Notes under the pieces: model-generated | Database searches by the model: none | Told to the model about the DNA's origin: nothing | Seen by the model: the letters and a program-made list of their open reading frames with translations, nothing else | Program-made: the position numbers and the translations under genes | DNA from: JACJYC01 sp964558465 | GTDB lineage: Bacteria > Bacteroidota > Bacteroidia > Chitinophagales > Saprospiraceae | Length of the DNA: 64,000 nucleotides | Assembly (NCBI GenBank): GCA_964558465.1 | Contig: CAZLEF010000024.1 | Location: 25,679-89,678 of the forward strand | Direction of reading: 5' to 3' | Part shown: in pieces, positions 1-8,175 of the stretch | Layout of the letters: each line of letters opens with the position of its first letter | Numbering within the stretch: position 1 is the first letter of the stretch

Positions 1-53
1 ACGCCGGGAGTATCGACGAAGTATTTGTTCAGCTGGCCCGCGGAAAACACTGA
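1..53 (+). CDS. ABC transporter ATP-binding protein, C-terminal end only
   Basis: The third frame is open from the window edge to TGA at 51-53 and ends in the residues AGSIDEVFVQLARGKH. A tail of the form S-[IL]-[DE]-[DE]-V-F-x-x-L is the usual end of CcmA/DrrA-type ABC ATPases (family knowledge). The stop lies 4 nt before the ATG of the first permease at 58, so this should be the ATPase of the same exporter. Only 16 codons are visible; the Walker motifs lie outside the window. Confidence 0.7.
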   Translation, partial: AGSIDEVFVQLARGKH

Positions 54-57
54 ATCC

Positions 58-1164
58 ATGAAGACATTTATCGCATTTGTCCGGAAAGAAGTACTGCATA
101 TCCTTCGCGATTGGCGAACGCTGTTGATCCTGATCGGTATGCCCGTCATACAGGTATTGCTGTTCGGATTTGCTGTAACCAATGAATTCAAGGGCGCCAA
201 TATTGCTGTTCTCGACCTGTCGAAAGACGACCTTAGCAGGGAGTTGACCCTCCATCTTCAGGCGAGCGGACATTTCCGGGAGGTGATGCAGTTGGAGCGT
301 TTTCCGGCTGTTCATGAAGCATTCAAGACCGGAGAGATCAATCTGGCAGTCATTATTCCCGACCGGTTTTCCAAAAAGTTTTACGGTATTGAAAGCCAAA
401 ATATCCAGGTTATTGCCGATGGCACGGAACCCAATACGGCCACTTCCCTGATCAGCTATGCTAGCAGCATGATCAGCCGGTTCAGCCAGGAAAAAGCAGG
501 TCTCCATGCCGGTTCTCCGCTCATTGGGGTAGAATCCAGGCTGGTGTACAACCCCGAGTTGCGTTCTACCCACCTTTTTGTGCCGGGGGTGATCACGCTG
601 GTGCTGATGCTGGTTTCGGCAATGATGACCTCCCTGACCATTGCACGGGAAAAAGAGCTGGGTACCATGGAACTGCTGCTGGTTTCGCCCCTGTCGCCCC
701 CGGTGATCATCATCGGGAAAGTAGCGCCGTATGTGATCCTGTCCTTTTTGAATGCCATTACCATTTTGCTGCTGGGCAAATACGTTTTTAAAGTGCCCAT
801 GCTTGGAAGCATCGTTTTACTGCTGGGAGGATGTTTGTTGTTTATTGGCACGGCCCTGGCCCTGGGTATTTTTATTTCGACCCGCACCCAGACCCAGCAG
901 GCGGCCATGCTGAGTTCGTTATTGATCCTGATGATGCCTACGATGCTGTTATCCGGTTTTGTTTTCCCGGTAGAAAGCATGCCGGTGCTCCTGCAGGTAA
1001 TTTCCAATGCGATCCCTGCCAAATATTTTATCCTCGTTTTGAAAGACATCATGTTGAAAGGCGGCGGAATGGACCTGATCTGGCAGGAAGTACTCGTCCT
1101 GACAGGGATGATGCTCTTTTTACTGGTCATCAGTTTCAAAAAATTTAAAATCCGGCTGGATTAG
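58..1164 (+). CDS. ABC-2 type transporter permease
   Basis: This 368-residue integral membrane subunit has ABC-2 (YhhJ/YbhS-like) layout: one N-terminal membrane segment at about residues 25-45, a periplasmic domain of roughly 130 residues, then five or six hydrophobic segments from about residue 175. The reading frame is open from 25, but I chose ATG 58 because MKTFIAFVRKE is the usual cytoplasmic start of the family and the upstream ATPase stops at 53. The REKELGTMELLLVSP stretch is the conserved cytoplasmic coupling segment. It is followed after 24 nt by a second permease, so ATPase plus two permeases form one exporter operon. The substrate cannot be read from sequence; relatives export drugs or envelope material. 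Confidence 0.88.
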   Translation: MKTFIAFVRKEVLHILRDWRTLLILIGMPVIQVLLFGFAVTNEFKGANIAVLDLSKDDLSRELTLHLQASGHFREVMQLERFPAVHEAFKTGEINLAVIIPDRFSKKFYGIESQNIQVIADGTEPNTATSLISYASSMISRFSQEKAGLHAGSPLIGVESRLVYNPELRSTHLFVPGVITLVLMLVSAMMTSLTIAREKELGTMELLLVSPLSPPVIIIGKVAPYVILSFLNAITILLLGKYVFKVPMLGSIVLLLGGCLLFIGTALALGIFISTRTQTQQAAMLSSLLILMMPTMLLSGFVFPVESMPVLLQVISNAIPAKYFILVLKDIMLKGGGMDLIWQEVLVLTGMMLFLLVISFKKFKIRLD

Positions 1165-1188
1165 CTGCCGGGTAAACAATAAGGCTTT

Positions 1189-2391
1189 ATGGGGACTATT
1201 CGCACATTGATCTGGAAAGAGTTATTGCAGGTTTTTCGCAACAAGGCCATGTTGCCGTTAATGACCATCATACCGATCGTTCAGTTAATCTTGTTATCGT
1301 TTGCAGCAAGCAACGAGGTCAAAAACATCAACCTTGCCGTTTTTGACGCAGATCAATCGGGTTATTCCCGCAGGTTGACGAATAAATTCACTGCGTCGGG
1401 GTATTTCATCCTGCGGGGGTATGCGGATGGTCAGGGGCAAGCACAGATCTTGCTGGACCATGATCTGGCCGATCTGGTGGTTTGTTTCCCGCGGGGTTTT
1501 GAACACGATTTGCTGAAGTACCGCAGCGGCGAGGTCCAGATTTTGGCCAACGCCATAAACGGCGCCAAAGGCGGCCTTGCCAACGGCTATGCGAACGCTA
1601 TCATTGCGGATTTTGGCCGGGAGGTCCAGGCTGAAATGGCCGCCCAATGGACGACGGCAGCCCGATTGAAGGCGGCGAACACAACTGCCCCGGCCGGCAA
1701 AAAAAGTACCGGAACAGCCCCTCCTGTTGTGAACAAACCTGTGGCGCCGGCAGCCATCGGGATACAGCCCCGGGTATGGTACAATCCGACGCTCGACTAT
1801 AAGGCCTTTATGGTGCCGGGCATATTGGGGGTGCTGGTGACCATCCTGACCCTGATGCTCAGTGCGATGAACGTAGTACGCGAACGGGAGATCGGCACCA
1901 TCGAGCAATTGAACGTGTCGCCCATCCATAAATACCATTTTATCCTGGGCAAATTGCTGCCGTTTTTGCTGATCGGCTGGGTAGACCTGGCTATTGGACT
2001 TGCCGTAGGCGAATTCCTGTTCGATGTACCCATGCAGGGAAGCCTGTTGCTGATCTTTGCCTTTTGCACCCTCAACCTGATCGTGGTCCTGGGCATGGGG
2101 TTGCTGATCTCCACCCTGGTGGAAACCCAGCAGCAAGCCATGTTTGTCGCCTGGTTTTTTATGATGATCTTCATCCTGATGAGCGGCTTGTTCACCCCGA
2201 TTGAAAGCATGCCGCGCTGGGCGCAATACCTGACCGTCCCGAACCCGATCGCCCATTTTGTGGCGGTCATGCGCCAGGTGATGCTCAAAGGCAGCGGCTG
2301 GACGGATGTTGTCTGGCATTTTGAGGTGATGGGGGTGCTGGCGGTGGTGTTTGGGGGGTTGGCGGTGCTGGCTTACCGGAAGCGGGGGTAG
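1189..2391 (+). CDS. ABC-2 type transporter permease (second subunit)
   Basis: A 400-residue paralogue of the preceding gene with the same plan: cytoplasmic start MGTIRTLIWKELLQVFRNK, one membrane segment, a periplasmic domain, then a five- to six-helix bundle with the coupling motif REREIGTIEQLNVSP. The periplasmic domain holds a Pro/Ala/Thr/Lys-rich low-complexity insert at about residues 158-195 that the first permease lacks. It probably makes a heterodimeric exporter with its neighbour. Its TAG stop (2389-2391) coincides exactly with the point where a truncated foreign ATPase frame begins, so the DNA after this gene has been rearranged, but the permease end itself (AYRKRG) looks natural. 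Confidence 0.88.
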   Translation: MGTIRTLIWKELLQVFRNKAMLPLMTIIPIVQLILLSFAASNEVKNINLAVFDADQSGYSRRLTNKFTASGYFILRGYADGQGQAQILLDHDLADLVVCFPRGFEHDLLKYRSGEVQILANAINGAKGGLANGYANAIIADFGREVQAEMAAQWTTAARLKAANTTAPAGKKSTGTAPPVVNKPVAPAAIGIQPRVWYNPTLDYKAFMVPGILGVLVTILTLMLSAMNVVREREIGTIEQLNVSPIHKYHFILGKLLPFLLIGWVDLAIGLAVGEFLFDVPMQGSLLLIFAFCTLNLIVVLGMGLLISTLVETQQQAMFVAWFFMMIFILMSGLFTPIESMPRWAQYLTVPNPIAHFVAVMRQVMLKGSGWTDVVWHFEVMGVLAVVFGGLAVLAYRKRG

Positions 2392-3194
2392 GAGGCGTCC
2401 CGTTTTACCTGAACGAGGTAAAACCGGGTGAAAGTGCGGCTCAGTGCATCGAAAGGCTTTGCTTTGCAGACGGCGGAATGTTGAAAGATGAGTTTGAAAA
2501 CCTTTATGCCTCCATTTTTCATCATCCTGAGGCGCACTTGCGCATTGTAAAAGCTTTGGCCCAACACCCCTATGGCCTGGAAAGAGCGGCGCTGTTGAAG
2601 AAATCGAAACTTTCCAATTCGGGCGGCGCGACCAAGGTTTTGAATGAATTGGTCGCCACGGGTTATTTGCAGTATATGGTTCCTTTTGGTAAAAAGGTCA
2701 ATAGCGGTAAATACCTGCTGGCAGATTTTTACTCCAGGTTTTATCTGACTTTTGTCGGCAATCGCAAAACCTCAGACTGGATGAGCCAAATGGACAGTCC
2801 TGTTTACAAAACCTGGTGCGGGTTTGCCTTCGAATGGCTTTGCCATTATCACAAAAAAGAAATCCTGAAGGCGCTTGGGATAAGTGGAATCCGCACCCAG
2901 ACAAGTTACCTTTCTATCAAAGATGACAAGGGGAAAATGGTCGCCCAGATTGACATGTTGATCGATCGTGCGGACAATGCGGTGAATGTATGCGAAATAA
3001 AATTCGCAAATGATATTTATACACTCACAAAAGCAGAAGCAGATGGGATTCGCAAAAAAATATCCCATCTTCAAGGACTGTTGAAAAGGTGCAAATCCAT
3101 TTTCCCGGTTATGATCACGACTTTTGGTTGTGAAAAGAATATGCACTACTTAGGGTTGATAACGCATCAATTGGATATGGATGCTTTGTTTTGA
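2391..3194 (+). pseudogene. 5'-truncated AAA ATPase (ATPase_2/DUF234-type), C-terminal half only
   Basis: An open frame from 2391 reads GGVPFYLNEVKPGESAAQ and continues through an ATG at 2478 to TGA at 3194, about 267 codons. This matches the second half of the roughly 450-500 residue Bacteroidota and archaeal ATP-binding proteins of the ATPase_2 plus DUF234 type: the GG(V/I)P(F/Y)YL motif, a winged-helix segment around the residues LSNSGGATKVLNELVATGY, and a C-terminal nuclease-like domain with D..ID and CEIKFA. The Walker A and B half is absent, and the frame upstream of 2391 is the permease gene. The internal ATG could give a 238-residue protein, but without the ATPase domain I call it a remnant. 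Confidence 0.78.
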
Positions 3195-3269
3195 CAAAAG
3201 CGTGCAGCGGCCTCCTCTTTTTACTATCTCCACAAGAAACCCTATCTTGCCTGTTCAATCCAATTAACC

Positions 3270-4871
3270 ATGATCCAAACCGATGTCCTCATCATAGGCG
3301 CCGGCATTGGCGGTCTGAGCACAGCTATCAAGATCGCCGAAGAGCGGCCCGACCTGCAAATCACCGTGCTCACCAAAACCAACCGGGGTGAAAGCAATAC
3401 GCGGTATGCCCAGGGCGGTGTCGCTGCCGTCTGGGATTTTACCATTGACTCCTACCACAAACATATCGAGGATACCCTGGATGCCGGCGACGGGCTTTGT
3501 GATCAGGAAGCCGTGGAAATCGTTGTAAAAGAAGGACCTGAACGCGTCAGGGAATTGATCGATTGGGGCGCGCGGTTCGACAAAAACCAGAGTGAATCGT
3601 ATGATCTTGGCCGCGAAGGCGGGCATTCAGAAAACCGGATCCTTCATTTTAAGGACCTTACGGGCTGGGAAATCCAGCGCACCCTGAATGAAAAAGCAAA
3701 AACGTTTTCGAACCTCCTGGTGCACGAGCATTATTTTGCGGTCGATATCATCACACAGCACCATCTGGGCTATATGGTCAACCGGCTCACGGCAGATATC
3801 GAATGTTACGGCGCCTATGCTTTGAACAAAGAAACGAAACAGATTGAAACGGTCCTGGCCAGGGTCACCCTGGTCGCTTCGGGCGGCGCCGGCCAGGTGT
3901 ACCGCAACACAACCAACCCGGTGATCGCTACGGGAGATGGCATTGCCATGGTGTACCGGGCAAAAGGCCATGTTGAAAATATGGAATTTGTGCAATTCCA
4001 CCCCACCGCGCTCTACAACCCGGCCGGAGAAAATCCTGATTTCCTGGTTTCTGAAGCTGTCCGGGGTTTTGGCGCAATCCTGAAAACCCGCAATGGCGAG
4101 GAATTTATGCACAAATATGATGAACGGAAATCCCTGGCGCCCCGCGACATTGTCGCCCGGGCCATTGATAACGAAATGAAGATCAGCGGAGAAGAGTGTA
4201 TGTTTCTGGATTGCCGTCACCTCGATAAAGATGCTTTTATCGCGCACTTCCCAACGATTTACGACAAATGCATGACCCTGGGCATCGATCCGATGCAGGC
4301 CATGATACCGGTTGTGCCGGCTTGCCATTATATGTGCGGCGGGATCAAAGTGGACGTGGTGGGGCGGAGTTCAATACACCGGCTTTATGCCTGCGGGGAA
4401 AGCACAAGTACCGGATTGCACGGGGCCAACCGCCTGGCGTCCAATTCTCTGCTGGAAGCCCTGGTATTCGGCCACCGGATTGCCGCCGATATCATCGGGC
4501 AGGTGGGCAGGTATAAGTTTGCCGAAAAAATACCGGACTGGAATGCGGAAGGCACCACCGACCCCAAGGAAATGGTGTTGATCACCCAAAGCATCAAGGA
4601 ACTTAAAGAGATCATGAGCAGTTATGTCGGTATAGTCCGGTCGAATGTCCGTTTGAAAAGGGCGCTGGACCGGATGGGGCTGCTTTATCAGGAAACGGAA
4701 GATCTGTACAACGCCACAACCCTCTCGCCGCAACTCTGCGAATTGCGCAACCTGATCACGATCGCTTACCTGGTCACCAGAGCTGCATCAATGCGCCGGG
4801 AAAGCCGGGGTCTGCACTTTACAACGGATTATCCTGAAAAACTGCCTTTTATCCAGGAGTCCATCTTGTAA
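3270..4871 (+). CDS. nadB: L-aspartate oxidase
   Basis: This 533-residue flavoprotein oxidises L-aspartate to iminoaspartate, the first step of de novo NAD synthesis in the cytoplasm. The N-terminus has the dinucleotide-binding motif GAGIGGLSTAIK, followed by SNTRYAQGGVAAVW, typical of NadB. The capping-domain region holds EFVQFHPTALY and EAVRGFGAIL, and the residues GGIKVDVVGRSSI and GANRLASNSLLEALVFG close the FAD site. The length is normal for the family and there is a fumarate reductase-type C-terminal helical domain. NadB partners with NadA (not in the window) and NadC (57.4 kb). A TATCTTGCC box at about 3243 resembles a weak promoter. Confidence 0.96.
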   Translation: MIQTDVLIIGAGIGGLSTAIKIAEERPDLQITVLTKTNRGESNTRYAQGGVAAVWDFTIDSYHKHIEDTLDAGDGLCDQEAVEIVVKEGPERVRELIDWGARFDKNQSESYDLGREGGHSENRILHFKDLTGWEIQRTLNEKAKTFSNLLVHEHYFAVDIITQHHLGYMVNRLTADIECYGAYALNKETKQIETVLARVTLVASGGAGQVYRNTTNPVIATGDGIAMVYRAKGHVENMEFVQFHPTALYNPAGENPDFLVSEAVRGFGAILKTRNGEEFMHKYDERKSLAPRDIVARAIDNEMKISGEECMFLDCRHLDKDAFIAHFPTIYDKCMTLGIDPMQAMIPVVPACHYMCGGIKVDVVGRSSIHRLYACGESTSTGLHGANRLASNSLLEALVFGHRIAADIIGQVGRYKFAEKIPDWNAEGTTDPKEMVLITQSIKELKEIMSSYVGIVRSNVRLKRALDRMGLLYQETEDLYNATTLSPQLCELRNLITIAYLVTRAASMRRESRGLHFTTDYPEKLPFIQESIL

Positions 4872-4875
4872 TTTT

Positions 4876-4906
4876 TTTGAATAGCCCGCGAACCTGTTTA
4901 TTTTTG
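4876..4906 (+). promoter_or_regulatory. Bacteroidota-type promoter of cysS
   Basis: TTTG at 4876-4879 is followed after 19 nt by TATTTTTG at 4899-4906, a full match to the Bacteroidota -33/-7 consensus TTTG-N19-TAnnTTTG. The expected start point lies only about 5-10 nt before the cysS ATG at 4919, implying a very short leader. It gives cysS its own promoter despite only 47 nt from nadB. Confidence 0.72.
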
Positions 4907-4918
4907 CGCCGCTAAATA

Positions 4919-6418
4919 ATGACCATGAACCGCGAACTGAAGCTGTACAACAGCCTGACAAGAGAAAAAGAAGTTTTCCAGCCGCTCCATCCCGGATTTG
5001 TCGGGATGTACGTTTGCGGTCCTACCGTATATAATGACGTTCATCTGGGCAATTGCCGGACGTTTATGAGCTTCGATGTCATTTTCCGGTACCTGAAGTA
5101 TTTGGGATATAAGGTCCGTTATGTCCGCAATATTACAGACGTCGGCCATTTGCTGGACGACGGAGAAGATCGTATTCTCAAAGGCGCCAAGGCAGACCAA
5201 CTGGAGCCGATGGAAGTGGTGCAGAAGTATTCCAACGGCTTCCACGCCATGATGCGCCTCTTCAATGTACAGGAGCCCAGCATCGAGCCTCGCGCTTCCG
5301 GGCATATAATGGAACAAATAGAGATGATCCAGGCAATCCTCGATAATGGATACGCCTACGTAAAAAACGGATCGGTTTATTTTGATACGCTGAAATTTGC
5401 CAAAGAAAAAGGCGTTTATGGCCAACTTTCCGGCCGGGTAGTGGAAGAATTGATCGCCGAATCGAGGGATAACCTCAAAAACCAGGAGGAAAAAAACCAT
5501 CCTGCCGATTTCGCTTTGTGGATGAAAGCAGCCCCGGAACATATCCTTCGCTGGAATTCACCCTGGTCGGTAGGGTTTCCCGGCTGGCACCTTGAGTGCT
5601 CGGCGATGAGTACCAAATACCTGGGGGAAACCTTTGACATCCACGGCGGCGGGAACGACCTGAAATTTCCGCACCACGAAAATGAAGTCGCCCAGAATGT
5701 TGGGGCTTGCGGCCACTCGCCCGCCAGGTACTGGCTGCACAGCAATATGCTGCTGCTCAACGGGAAAAAAATGTCCAAGAGTGATGGCAACACGGTTTCT
5801 CCCACCGAACTCATAGAGGGCTCCAGCCAGCATATGAGCAAAGGTTACAGCCCGGCGGTGATCCGGTTTTTTATGTTGCAAACGCATTACCGGAGTACAC
5901 TCGACCTGACGGATGAAGGATTGCAAGCCGCAGAAAAGGGCTATCGCCGGCTGATGGAGGGAATAAAAACCCTGGCCGGGTTGAACCCGGATCCAAAAGC
6001 TCAGCCGGGCGCCCTGGATGGAGAATTGAAAGACCTGATGGAGCAAGCTTTCCAGGAAATGGATGATGATTTCAATACACCCAAGGCTCTGGCCCGGCTT
6101 TTTGAACTGATTTCCCGGATCAACGGGCTTGCCGGAGGTCATCTGCCTTTGAACGAGGTCAGCCAGGCAACCTTGGACCAGCTTAAAATATTTTTTAAAG
6201 AATTCGTGTTTGACATCTTCGGCCTGAAAGACGATGCCCAGGCGGGCGACGGGAATACCCGGGTTGTTGACGGCTTGATGAACCTGATTATAGAGATGCG
6301 CAAGGACGCCCGGGAGCGGAAAGATTGGGCAGCATCAGATAAAATCCGGGACGCGCTCAAGGAGGTCGGCGTTCAACTAAAAGATAGTAAAGAGGGTACC
6401 AGTTGGGTGGTTGAATAA
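4919..6418 (+). CDS. cysS: cysteinyl-tRNA synthetase
   Basis: Class I aminoacyl-tRNA synthetase of 499 residues that charges tRNA-Cys. Visible family marks are the zinc and HIGH region YVCGPTVYNDVHLGN (residues 31-45), the cysteine pocket WHLECSAMS, the zinc ligands in HGGGNDLKFPHHENE, and the KMSKS loop KMSKSDGN. The C-terminal DALR helical bundle follows and ends WAASDKIRDALKEVGVQLKD. Two ATGs are possible, 4919 and 4925; both fit the close promoter. It lies downstream of nadB on the same strand but with its own promoter. Confidence 0.97.
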   Translation: MTMNRELKLYNSLTREKEVFQPLHPGFVGMYVCGPTVYNDVHLGNCRTFMSFDVIFRYLKYLGYKVRYVRNITDVGHLLDDGEDRILKGAKADQLEPMEVVQKYSNGFHAMMRLFNVQEPSIEPRASGHIMEQIEMIQAILDNGYAYVKNGSVYFDTLKFAKEKGVYGQLSGRVVEELIAESRDNLKNQEEKNHPADFALWMKAAPEHILRWNSPWSVGFPGWHLECSAMSTKYLGETFDIHGGGNDLKFPHHENEVAQNVGACGHSPARYWLHSNMLLLNGKKMSKSDGNTVSPTELIEGSSQHMSKGYSPAVIRFFMLQTHYRSTLDLTDEGLQAAEKGYRRLMEGIKTLAGLNPDPKAQPGALDGELKDLMEQAFQEMDDDFNTPKALARLFELISRINGLAGGHLPLNEVSQATLDQLKIFFKEFVFDIFGLKDDAQAGDGNTRVVDGLMNLIIEMRKDARERKDWAASDKIRDALKEVGVQLKDSKEGTSWVVE

Positions 6419-6444
6419 AAAAAGGGACGCACAAAACGTCCCTT
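6417..6444 (-). terminator. Hairpin terminator for the ankyrin gene (minus strand)
   Basis: Arms AAGGGACG (6422-6429) and CGTCCCTT (6437-6444) flank a 7-nt loop. On the minus strand the hairpin is followed by seven T residues (the A-run 6417-6423 on plus), as in an intrinsic terminator for the ankyrin gene ending at 6668. Because it starts right after the cysS stop it may also stop plus-strand transcripts, though there is no T-run on that side. Confidence 0.6.
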
Positions 6445-6489
6445 CCTATTACAATCCCTATCAACAAAGTTCCATCAGGTGTTTTGGGA

Positions 6490-6582
6490 GGCCGGGCCTT
6501 TCCAATCCGGCCAAATTTCCAATTACAATCCATCTTATCCCGCCTGCCGTTTGGTATTTATCATTCTGTTTAGCAGGCGGGA
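6490..6582. repeat. Two inverted repeats in the cysS-ankyrin gap
   Basis: The 249-nt gap 6419-6667 has no gene that I can support. It holds a 6-bp inverted repeat GGCCGG/CCGGCC (6490-6495, 6507-6512) and a perfect 10-bp inverted repeat TCCCGCCTGC/GCAGGCGGGA (6538-6547, 6573-6582, 25-nt loop). Neither is followed by a T-run. They could be RNA hairpins at the 3' end of convergent transcripts or the remains of a small palindromic element. Confidence 0.5.
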
Positions 6583-6667
6583 CAATATTTGTTGAAGAGT
6601 GATCGGGATCATCTTACCCGTTTCAAAACGCGAAAAACAATGGGCATAAAACGACCCTCAGGCCAGG

Positions 6668-7819
6668 TTATTGTCGTGTCGCATCCAAAACTTCATTAAT
6701 TAACGAAGGGTCGGTTATTGCAGCTTCGTGAATGCCAAAGTCGACGGCTGCAAAACCTTCGAAATTGCGCCTGCCGGGGTTGGCGCCGTGTGCGGTCAGG
6801 GTTGTGGCCAGGTCCTTAAAGCCGTTTTGAGCTGCGGCGGTCACCGGGGTTTCTCCCGTGATGTTGGCGTGGTTTGGGTCGGCGCCATGGTCGAGCAGCA
6901 ATAGCGCCAATTCCGTTTTGCCTTTTCCGGAAGCAATGTTCAGGCCGGTATTTTCCATGAAATCCTCGAGGTTGGGATCGGCCCCAAAGTCCAGCAAAAT
7001 GCGAACAACCTGATCATATTCCTGTTCGATGGCGATATTGAGCAGGGTTTCACCCATATCCGTTTTCCAGTTGGCATCCTTTTCCGGTTTGTTGCTCTTG
7101 TAAAGCAGGATGCCCGCGATCACATTATAACCGCTGCGGACGGCAATGTACAGCGGAATATCTCCGTCATCATTGGCCTGGCTGGGGTCGGCGCCATTCC
7201 GGATGAGCAAGGCAACGGCCTTGACGTTGTTGTCGGTAACCGCCTGGGCTATCGGGGTAATCCCCTTTGATTTGCGGTTGACGTCGGCGCCGTTATCGAT
7301 CAAGGCCTGGGCCAGGGTCAGGTCGCCTTTATTCAGTGCCAGCATCAAAGGGGTTTCGTCCGCATCGTTTTTCAAAGCAGCTTTTCCTCTTTTCAGGATG
7401 AACTGGATGATCTCAGGGTTGCCTTTTTTGATGGCCAAGGTCAGCGGGGTTTCCCCTGCCTGGTTTTTGAAGTTGATGACAGCCCTTTCTTCCAGAAATG
7501 CGGTCATGGTAACATCGTTGTTTTGGATAGCCTGGGTCAGGGCAGATTCGCCCGACTCATTCAATTTATAATAATCCATGGGGTCTACCAGTCTGGCTGC
7601 TTTAGCGGTATCGCCTGCATGCACGGCGGCAAAAAAATCACGAACCCGGTCTGTGTCCGAATATTTTCGTTTTTTCCTTTTGTCGTTTTCTTTTTCGACT
7701 TGGGGTGTTTCAGCAGTTGAAACAGCAGCAGCCTCAGGAGCGCCGGTTTGCGCAAAAGCACCGGTTTGAGGCAGGCAAACGATAGCAGCCAGGATAAAAG
7801 GAACCAGCATCAATCTCAT
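6668..7819 (-). CDS. Secreted ankyrin-repeat protein
   Basis: A 383-residue protein with a signal peptide (MRLMLVPFILAAIVCLPQTGAFAQ, cut after about residue 23), a short Lys/Arg-rich linker, and nine to ten ankyrin repeats from about residue 60 to the end. The repeats show the normal core, for example ETPLTLAIKKGNPEIIQFIL and ETPVTAAAQNGFKDLATTL. Ankyrin arrays bind proteins; a signal peptide puts this one in the periplasm or at the surface. It lies downstream of the foldase operon on the same strand but 356 nt away, with a large palindrome between, so it is probably transcribed alone. Partner and role are unknown. Confidence 0.85.
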   Translation of the reverse strand: MRLMLVPFILAAIVCLPQTGAFAQTGAPEAAAVSTAETPQVEKENDKRKKRKYSDTDRVRDFFAAVHAGDTAKAARLVDPMDYYKLNESGESALTQAIQNNDVTMTAFLEERAVINFKNQAGETPLTLAIKKGNPEIIQFILKRGKAALKNDADETPLMLALNKGDLTLAQALIDNGADVNRKSKGITPIAQAVTDNNVKAVALLIRNGADPSQANDDGDIPLYIAVRSGYNVIAGILLYKSNKPEKDANWKTDMGETLLNIAIEQEYDQVVRILLDFGADPNLEDFMENTGLNIASGKGKTELALLLLDHGADPNHANITGETPVTAAAQNGFKDLATTLTAHGANPGRRNFEGFAAVDFGIHEAAITDPSLINEVLDATRQ

Positions 7820-8073
7820 AATTACGCACTTTTTCAGGTTGACAATGGTATAGCTGCATCAAAATGAAAGGGTATTGGTTAGAAAATAATCAAAAACAAG
7901 CAATATTCATTCCAACAGGAATGAAAAGAAAAAATCAGAACCGAGAGTAGTAAGTGGAAAAAGTCTGTATTCAGACCGGGTAATCAGGTCTTGGCGGTGA
8001 AACCGACTCAACCATTAATGCAAAACCGGCAGGTATTATTTTATTGAGCGATAAAAATCTTGTTGTGAAAATG

Positions 8074-8168
8074 TTAATTATACTTCGCGCCGCCCCACCA
8101 CGCCCAAGGCGCGGAATGCCGCAGGATGGATGGTTTGCCAAAAACCATCCGACGCGCGGTATAATTTT
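8074..8168. repeat. Large imperfect palindrome (possible MITE/REP-like element)
   Basis: In the gene-free stretch 7820-8175, outer arms AATTATAC (8076-8083) and GTATAATT (8159-8166) pair. Just inside, CGCGC (8086-8090) pairs with GCGCG (8154-8158), and an inner hairpin GGATGGTTT (8128-8136) / AAACCATCC (8142-8150) fills the right half. CGCGCC (8086-8091) can alternatively pair with GGCGCG (8108-8113). The total length is about 95 bp, starting 8 nt beyond the stop of the foldase gene. It may act as a transcript end, but no T-run follows. The rest of the gap shows nothing I can name. Confidence 0.6.
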
Positions 8169-8175
8169 AACCCGG

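Noticed and set aside
1294..2319. Long open frame of 341 codons on the minus strand inside the second permease
   Set aside because: It mirrors the permease codons, is rich in Gln, His and Arg without domain pattern, and lacks a sensible start; the permease on the other strand is well supported.
8074..8168. Possible integron attC site
   Set aside because: The ends read GTT on the left and AAC on the right, the opposite of the AAC...GTT order of attC, and no integrase or cassette array is present.
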